Shown here: one piece after another, positions 59,278-64,000 of the stretch
Position numbering within the stretch: position 1 is the stretch's first letter
Layout: each line of letters opens with the position of its first letter
Assembly (NCBI RefSeq): GCF_036248275.1
Contig: NZ_CP109181.1
Location: 248,001 to 312,000, forward strand
Source: Streptomyces sp. NBC_01716
GTDB taxonomy: Bacteria; Actinomycetota; Actinomycetes; Streptomycetales; Streptomycetaceae
Reading direction: 5' to 3'
DNA: 64,000 nucleotides
Notes under the pieces: model-generated
Seen by the model: the letters and a program-made list of their open reading frames with translations, nothing else
Databases searched by the model: none
What the model was told of the DNA's origin: nothing
Position numbers and translations under genes: made by a program

Positions 59278-60736
59278 GGAGGGCCCGCTTCATGATCTTG
59301 CCCATGTCGTTGCGGGGCAGCGCCTGGAGATACCGCACGGTGCGCGGCCTCTTGTGCGAGGCGAGCTGCGCCGCGACGTGCGCCGCCAACTCCTCGGCGG
59401 ACGGCGGGGCATCGGCCCGCACGGGGACGACCCACGCGACGATCCGCTCCCCCAGGTCCTCGTCGGGCTCCCCGGTGACGGCGGCCTCCCGCACCCCGGG
59501 ATGCTCCAGCAGTACGTTCTCGATCTCGCCGGCGCCGATCTTGTAGCCGCCGCTCTTGATCAGGTCGGTGGCCTTGCGGCCGACGATACGGACGTAGCCG
59601 TCGGGGTCGCGGATCGCCATGTCGCCCGTACGGAACCAGCCGTCGTCGAAGGCGGCCTCCGTCGCGTCGGGGCGGTTCAGATACTCGGTGAAGAGGTTCG
59701 GGCCGCGTACCTGGATCTCCCCCACGGTGTCGCCGTCGTACGCGGTGATCTCGGCGCCCGCCTCGTCGACCAGCCGCAGTCCGACTCCCGCCAGCGGCAC
59801 GCCGACGGTGCCGGCGCGGGGTTCGCCGTCCGCGCGCACGCTGGTGTTCATCAGGGTCTCCGTCATCCCGTAGCGCTCGATGACGCGGCGTCCGGTGGCG
59901 GCGCCGATGCGTTCGTGGTCGTGCACCGGCAGCGCGGCCGATCCGGACACCAGCAGGCGTGCGCCGGTGAGGGCCTTCGCGAGCTCGGGATCGTCGGCGA
60001 GTGCTTCGGCGATGCGGTGGTACATCGTCGGGACGCCGAAGAGCATCGTGGCTCCGGAGGACAGCTCGCGGGCCACACCGTCCGTGGAGAACCTGCCGAG
60101 ATGGCGCACCGAGCCGCCGCGGCGCAGCGGGCCGAGGATCCCGAGGATCAGGCCGTGGACATGGAAGAGGGGCAGGGCGTGGACGAGCACGTCATCCTCG
60201 GTCCACCGCCAGGCGTCCTCCAGCGCGTCCAGGGTGGCGGCGACGGCGCGGCGCGGCAGGACGACGCCCTTGGGAGGTCCGGTGGTGCCCGAGGTGTAGA
60301 CGATCAGCGCCGGGGATTCCGGGGACGGCTCGGCGGGCAGGGCCCGGTCGACGGTGTCCGTGGCCTCCGCGACCTCGGTGCTGCCCGTGATGTCCGTGTC
60401 GAGGCGCGCCAACTCGGCCAGGATCGGCGGCAGTTCGGCTCCGCGTTCGGCGAGGACGAGGGCCGGCGAGCTGTCCGTCACGATGTGCGTGAGCTCCCGT
60501 TCACCCGTCTTGGGGTTCACCGGCACCACGGGCACTCCCGCCAGCAGCGCGGCCACCACGCCCACCGCCGTACCGAGGGTGGGCGTGGCCCAGACGGCGA
60601 CCCGTGGCGCGCCGGCGATCCTGGCGGCCAGGGCACCGGCCGCTGTGGCCAGTTCGGCGTGGCTCAGCGCCTGGTCGCCGAAGCGCAGTGCGGGCCGGGC
60701 GGAACGCGCCGCGAGGGCCGGGAAGAGAGGGGACAC
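59270..60736 (-). CDS. matB: Malonyl-CoA synthetase MatB
   Basis: 488 residues from GTG 60736, which has AAGGAG 9 bases upstream; an earlier in-frame ATG (60778) lacks a site. Acyl-CoA synthetase of the ANL family: P-loop VYTSGTTGPPKGVVLPRR, LPLFHVHGL, GSAALPVHDHE, the adenylation core IERYGMTETLMNTS, FRTGDMAIRDPDGYVRIVGR and the C-terminal Lys in PRNDMGKIMKRAL. RYGMTETxM with a compact length of about 490 is typical of MatB, which activates malonate (and methylmalonate) with ATP and CoA. Confidence 0.9.
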   Translation of the reverse strand: MSPLFPALAARSARPALRFGDQALSHAELATAAGALAARIAGAPRVAVWATPTLGTAVGVVAALLAGVPVVPVNPKTGERELTHIVTDSSPALVLAERGAELPPILAELARLDTDITGSTEVAEATDTVDRALPAEPSPESPALIVYTSGTTGPPKGVVLPRRAVAATLDALEDAWRWTEDDVLVHALPLFHVHGLILGILGPLRRGGSVRHLGRFSTDGVARELSSGATMLFGVPTMYHRIAEALADDPELAKALTGARLLVSGSAALPVHDHERIGAATGRRVIERYGMTETLMNTSVRADGEPRAGTVGVPLAGVGLRLVDEAGAEITAYDGDTVGEIQVRGPNLFTEYLNRPDATEAAFDDGWFRTGDMAIRDPDGYVRIVGRKATDLIKSGGYKIGAGEIENVLLEHPGVREAAVTGEPDEDLGERIVAWVVPVRADAPPSAEELAAHVAAQLASHKRPRTVRYLQALPRNDMGKIMKRALHD

Positions 60737-60788
60737 GCGTCGTTCTCCTTGCTGTCGACGAGTCTGACCGGTCGTCATGGTGACCGGG

Positions 60789-62066
60789 TCATCCGAAGCC
60801 TGGCACGACCAGCACGAGCCATACGGCCGCGGGTACCACCGCCACCACGATGCCTCCGTACACCATCAACTGCCGGAAGAAGCGGTCCCGGTCGACATCG
60901 GGCGCCGCCGCCAGTACGAGGGCGCCGTTGGTGGAGAAGGGACTGACGTCCACGACGGTCGCCGAGACGGCGAGCGCGGCGATCATGCCGACCGCCCCGA
61001 TCTCCCCCTGGGCGAGGAACGGCACGGCGAGCGGGATGAGTGCGCCCATGATGCCGACGGAGGAGGCGAAGGCGGAGATGACGGCGGCTATGTAGCAGAG
61101 CAGGACGGCGGCGAGCAGCGGCACTCCGATGTCGCCGACCGCGTTGCCCGCGTACTCGATCGTGCCCATCTCCTCCAGGACACCGACGTAGGTCAGGACA
61201 CCGCAGATGAGCAGCACGGTCGGCCAGGCGACCTCGGTGACCGCCTTGCGGCTCGTGTCGGGCCAGAAGGCGCTGAGGACGACGGCGAGGGTGATGGCGC
61301 TGAGCCCGGCGTCGAGGTCGAACCCGAGGACGGCGACGACGAGCGCCCCGAGGGCGGCGAGCGTGGCGATACGGGCGGGAGTGAGGCCCGAGGCATCGGC
61401 CGAAAGGGCACTGTCGGCGCCGTCCTTGTCGCGGCCGTCGCCCTCGCTGTCGAGGTCACGCCCCTTCAGCTTCAGCCCGCCGAAGAGGACGAAGATGATC
61501 GCCGCGACGATCAGGTTGACGAAGAGGGAGGCGAGGAACAGGACAAGTTCGTTCCCGGGCAGATTCTCGCGCTCCACCACCCCGTTGACGATCGAGCCGT
61601 AGATGCTGATCGGCGAGAAGCCGCCCGCCTGGGCACCGTGCACGACCAGTGCGCCCATCAGCAGCGGGCTGATGCCGTACCGCGCGGCGAAACTCAGCGC
61701 GATGGGCGCGACGATCGCGACGGCCGCCGGGCTGACGGCGCCGATGGCGGTCAGCGCTCCGGTGAGAGCGAACATCACCCAGGGTATGAGCGCGATCCGG
61801 CCGCGTACGAGCCGGATCGAGGCGTGCACCAGCCAGTCGGTGGTGCCGTTGGCGCGTGCGATGGCGAAGAGATACGTGACACCGACGAGCACCACGAACA
61901 GGTCGCCGGGAAATCCGGCGAAGATACCGTCCGCGTCCAGGTCGGCGACGAGTTCGCCGACTCCGAAGGCGGCGGCGAACGCGAGCGCGCCCATGTTGAT
62001 CGAGCGGGTCGTGGCGATCACGAAGACGACCACGAGTACAAGGATCGAGATCAGTTCGGCGGACAT
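60789..62066 (-). CDS. matC: Malonate/dicarboxylate transporter MatC
   Basis: 425 residues from ATG 62066 (GGGAG upstream). About 11-12 membrane helices of the SLC13/CitM ion-transporter superfamily (first ISILVLVVVFVIATTRSIN). The GAVSPAAVAIVAPIALSFAARYG and ASSVGIMGALIPLAVPF re-entrant regions are those of the family. A charged cytoplasmic loop separates the halves (KLKGRDLDSEGDGRDKDGADS). It leads the operon and lies 52 bp before matB, so import of malonate is the likely role. Confidence 0.9.
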   Translation of the reverse strand: MSAELISILVLVVVFVIATTRSINMGALAFAAAFGVGELVADLDADGIFAGFPGDLFVVLVGVTYLFAIARANGTTDWLVHASIRLVRGRIALIPWVMFALTGALTAIGAVSPAAVAIVAPIALSFAARYGISPLLMGALVVHGAQAGGFSPISIYGSIVNGVVERENLPGNELVLFLASLFVNLIVAAIIFVLFGGLKLKGRDLDSEGDGRDKDGADSALSADASGLTPARIATLAALGALVVAVLGFDLDAGLSAITLAVVLSAFWPDTSRKAVTEVAWPTVLLICGVLTYVGVLEEMGTIEYAGNAVGDIGVPLLAAVLLCYIAAVISAFASSVGIMGALIPLAVPFLAQGEIGAVGMIAALAVSATVVDVSPFSTNGALVLAAAPDVDRDRFFRQLMVYGGIVVAVVPAAVWLVLVVPGFG

Positions 62067-62099
62067 CGGGGGCTCCCGTCCCTGGGTCCCGTTGATTAC

Positions 62100-62195
62100 T
62101 GGCCAATCTGCATTGGCCAAGTGGCTGGACCACTTTGAACATCGGTCCAGCGAGGCGTCAAGGGATTCGACAGGAATTGGCTCAGCCACTTGGCC
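62100..62195. promoter_or_regulatory. Cluster of inverted repeats in the matC/GntR divergent promoter
   Basis: TGGCCAAT-N4-ATTGGCCA (62100-62119) is a perfect 8-4-8 repeat. GGCCAAGTGGCTG (62115-62127) has an exact inverted copy CAGCCACTTGGCC at 62183-62195. AAGTGG-N5-CCACTT lies at 62119-62135. The common core is TGGCCAAG/CTTGGCCA. These are candidate operators for the divergent GntR regulator; the distant pair could support looping. Confidence 0.6.
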
Positions 62196-62237
62196 GCGCG
62201 GTGTTAGGCTGCGAAAGACCAGGTATGGGGGGTTCGT

Positions 62238-62945
62238 GTGTCCGACGCACTGCGGCCGATGACCCGGCCGCGACTGTACGAACAGGTCCTCGACAGACTC
62301 CGCCGCCATGTGGCGGACGTCGATCTGCGGGCGGGCGACCGGCTGCCGCCCGAGCGTGAACTGGCGGGGCGGCTCGGCGTCAGCCGGGCGTCGGTGAAGC
62401 AGGCCATCGTCGTCCTCGAAGTGCAGGGACTCGTCGAGGTACGGCACGGCGACGGCACCTATCTCGTCCGCGACAGCCTCGACGCCGAACCGGTCGAACG
62501 GCTCGTGGAACGCAAGCGCCGGCTGCCCGACGTACTGGAAGCGCGCGAGGCCCTGGAGACCAAACTCGCCGAACTGGCCGCCGAGCGGCGCACGGCGGAG
62601 GATCTGACCGCGATGCGGGCGGCGCTCGATCACATGGCCGCCGAGATCGAGGCGGGCGATCACGGCGTCGAGGGCGACCGGCTCTTCCACGCGGCGGTGA
62701 CGGCGGCGGCGCACAGCGGTCTGCTGGCCGAATTCATGAGGTCCATCGCGGAGCAGATCACCGAGAGCCGCAACGAGTCGCTGCGCCAGCCGGGCCGGCC
62801 CCAGCGCTCACTCGCCCAGCACCGGGCGATCCTCGAAGCGATCGAGGCGCAGCGCGGGAAGGCGGCGGCGACGGCGATGCGCCGCCATGTACGGACGGTG
62901 GCGAAGGTACGGCTGCTGGACTGGGACCCGGGCGACGACGCCTGA
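62238..62945 (+). CDS. FadR-type GntR regulator of the malonate operon
   Basis: 235 residues from GTG 62238. The winged helix (about 10-75) reads LYEQVLDRLRRHVADVDLRAGDRLPPERELAGRLGVSRASVKQAIVVLE with RHGDGTYLV. The FCD ligand domain (about 85-225) contains LEAREALETKLAELAAERRT and FHAAVTAAAHSGLLAEF, whose Asp/His residues bind metal and a carboxylate effector. Divergent from matC, with inverted repeats between; malonate or malonyl-CoA is the probable effector, as in MatR/MdcY-like regulators. A hairpin follows the gene. Confidence 0.88.
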   Translation: MSDALRPMTRPRLYEQVLDRLRRHVADVDLRAGDRLPPERELAGRLGVSRASVKQAIVVLEVQGLVEVRHGDGTYLVRDSLDAEPVERLVERKRRLPDVLEAREALETKLAELAAERRTAEDLTAMRAALDHMAAEIEAGDHGVEGDRLFHAAVTAAAHSGLLAEFMRSIAEQITESRNESLRQPGRPQRSLAQHRAILEAIEAQRGKAAATAMRRHVRTVAKVRLLDWDPGDDA

Positions 62946-63296
62946 GGCGCACCGCCGTAGCGCGTGGCCGGGCGGAAATGGGGAGCCCCGGCTGGTTCGG
63001 GGGATGGACCAGCCGGGGCCGCTCTGTGTGGTCGCGGAGTCGTCACTTTCCCCTCCGCGACCACGTAAAGATGAACGCTCAACGACGGTGCGGTGTTCCC
63101 CCTCCCCAGGTGGGGGGCTGTGAGCCGCACCACGGATACGCCCCGGCCCGCCGTGGACGGTCATTCCGGCAGCGGGGGCGCGCCCCCGGGCGCACGGAGA
63201 GCCGCGTGATGGGATCGTGGAGCCGGACCGGCGGGAGAAAGAGAGCCCGTCGACCCCGCGTCTCAGAGCCTCGGCACGAACGAACGGATAGCACCC
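62946..63296. other. 351-bp intergenic region with two hairpins
   Basis: GCCCCGGCTGGT (62985-62996) pairs with 63008-63019 and probably terminates the GntR transcript. A second stem, GTGGTCGCGGAG (63028-63039) with 63053-63064, follows after 8 bp. The remaining 230 bases hold no gene I can support; the promoter of the histidine-phosphatase gene should be in the last 100. Confidence 0.6.
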
Positions 63297-63938
63297 ATGG
63301 GCGAGTTGCTCCTCATCAGACACGGCGAGACCGAGTGGTCGCTGTCCGGACAGCACACCAGCTCGACGGATCTGCCGCTGACCGCCCACGGCGAGGCCCA
63401 GGCCCGCGCCCTGGTCCCCGTACTGGCCGACCGGCCGATCGGCCTGACCCTCGTCAGCCCGCTGGCCCGCGCCCGCCGTACCGCCGAACTCGCCGGGCTG
63501 CGGTCCACCCGCATCTGCCCCGACCTGCACGAATGGAACTACGGCGGCTACGAGGGCGTGACCACCGAGGAGATCCGCCGTACCCGCCCCGACTGGAATC
63601 TCTGGACGGACGGGACCATCGCCGGCCCCGGCGGGCACCCGGGCGAGAGCCCCTCGGAGGTCAGCGACCGGGCGGACAGGGTGCTCGCCGAGGTGCGCGC
63701 CGCCGCCGAACGCGCGAGTGACGAGGACGTCGCCCTGGTGGGCCACTCGCACTTCCTCCGGGTGCTCACCGCGCGCTATCTCGGGCTCACGGCGGCCCAG
63801 GGCACGCTGTTCCAGCTGGAGACGGGGACGGTGTCCCGGCTCGGTACCGAACACGGCAATCCGGTCATCACGGCATGGAATCTGGTCCTGCCCGAGAGCC
63901 TGCTGCGCACCGTCCAGGATCTGCCCGCCAGCGCCTGA
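63297..63938 (+). CDS. Histidine phosphatase family protein
   Basis: 213 residues from ATG 63297. The catalytic motif LIRHGETEW starts at residue 6, with the nucleophile His in RHG. LVSPLARARRTAELAG carries the second Arg, the acid/base Glu is in DLHEWNYGGYEG, and the second His is in ALVGHSHFLRVL. This is the phosphoglycerate-mutase-like branch; most small actinobacterial members are phosphatases of sugar phosphates or cofactors, not mutases. Cytoplasmic, monocistronic. No strong ribosome site is visible. Confidence 0.9.
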   Translation: MGELLLIRHGETEWSLSGQHTSSTDLPLTAHGEAQARALVPVLADRPIGLTLVSPLARARRTAELAGLRSTRICPDLHEWNYGGYEGVTTEEIRRTRPDWNLWTDGTIAGPGGHPGESPSEVSDRADRVLAEVRAAAERASDEDVALVGHSHFLRVLTARYLGLTAAQGTLFQLETGTVSRLGTEHGNPVITAWNLVLPESLLRTVQDLPASA

Positions 63939-64000
63939 CAGCGGGCCGTACCCAGAACACTCGTTCACACATATGGCCCCGCCGGTCGCGAGTAACCGGC

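Noticed and set aside
1..64000. Secondary-metabolite gene cluster, prophage, CRISPR-Cas, tRNA or rRNA genes
   Set aside because: I found no PKS/NRPS/terpene/lantibiotic core genes, no integrase or phage structural genes, no repeat-spacer array and no tRNA or rRNA sequence that I could recognise by reading.

Overview
The window is high-GC (roughly 70%) DNA with dense, mostly monocistronic or short-operon genes, GTG/TTG starts, 4-bp GTGA/ATGA overlaps, leaderless promoters, Tat and lipoprotein secreted hydrolases, a CebR box and a tap-tpg telomere-replication operon. Together these point to Streptomyces or a very close relative. The tap-tpg pair (16.6-19.4 kb) normally lies on a chromosome arm or a linear plasmid, and most of the rest is arm-type accessory content: polysaccharide hydrolases, efflux and resistance genes, many TetR/MarR/XRE/GntR regulators, and gene relics.

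Layout. 0-5.2 kb: 3' part of a GH3 glycosidase, a Tat-secreted PhoD phosphatase, and an XRE/DUF5753 regulator with a small partner; a 187-bp MITE-like palindromic element ends that unit. 5.4-8.5 kb: iron/heme-oxygenase-like redox enzyme, epoxide-hydrolase-like protein, RHH/PemK-type toxin-antitoxin pair. 8.5-16.6 kb: secreted GH30 with ricin-type domain and divergent TetR, XRE-cupin regulator divergent from a flavoprotein-methyltransferase fusion, HAD phosphatase, relics of a LysR/SDR pair, MarR-MFS operon. 16.6-19.4 kb: tap-tpg. 19.5-25.9 kb: cello-oligosaccharide uptake and hydrolysis (bglC, cebG, cebF, cebE) with divergent cebR and one perfect CebR operator. 26.1-28.3 kb: ManD-like dehydratase and an alpha/beta hydrolase. 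28.4-36.4 kb: a TmrB-like P-loop protein translationally coupled to a 1471-residue HEAT-repeat protein, a DUF952 gene ending at a perfect 44-bp palindrome, a Cml-type chloramphenicol exporter behind a probable leader-peptide region, and a nucleotidyltransferase. 36.5-41 kb: ECF41-like sigma factor, TetR-SDR pair with two matching operators, an HTH-Clp_N protein behind two identical inverted repeats, glutathionyl-hydroquinone reductase. 41-44.2 kb: unknown membrane protein; AA10 LPMO and GH19 chitinase with chitin-regulon-type repeats. 44.2-48 kb: quinone reductase, DUF3592 protein, MacB/FtsX-type ABC pair. 48-53.7 kb: CseABC-like lipoprotein/response regulator/kinase operon lacking sigE, followed by a GT51 protein whose transpeptidase motifs are destroyed. 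53.8-56.3 kb: NmrA-type SDR and an orphan MurE-like ligase. 56.8-63.9 kb: DUF2510 protein, malonate/malonyl-CoA operon (matC-matB-carboxyltransferase) with divergent GntR regulator, histidine phosphatase.

How it works together. Two degradation circuits are legible: cellulose oligomers (CebEFG import, BglC cleavage, CebR control) and chitin (LPMO plus GH19). The malonate operon probably turns imported malonate into malonyl-CoA. The least explained parts are the TmrB-HEAT pair, the autoregulated HTH-Clp_N protein, the pseudo-transpeptidase beside the Cse-like operon, and two unrelated palindromic elements that both supply the stop codon of the gene they abut. I saw no tRNA, rRNA, CRISPR array, intact transposase or secondary-metabolite cluster.
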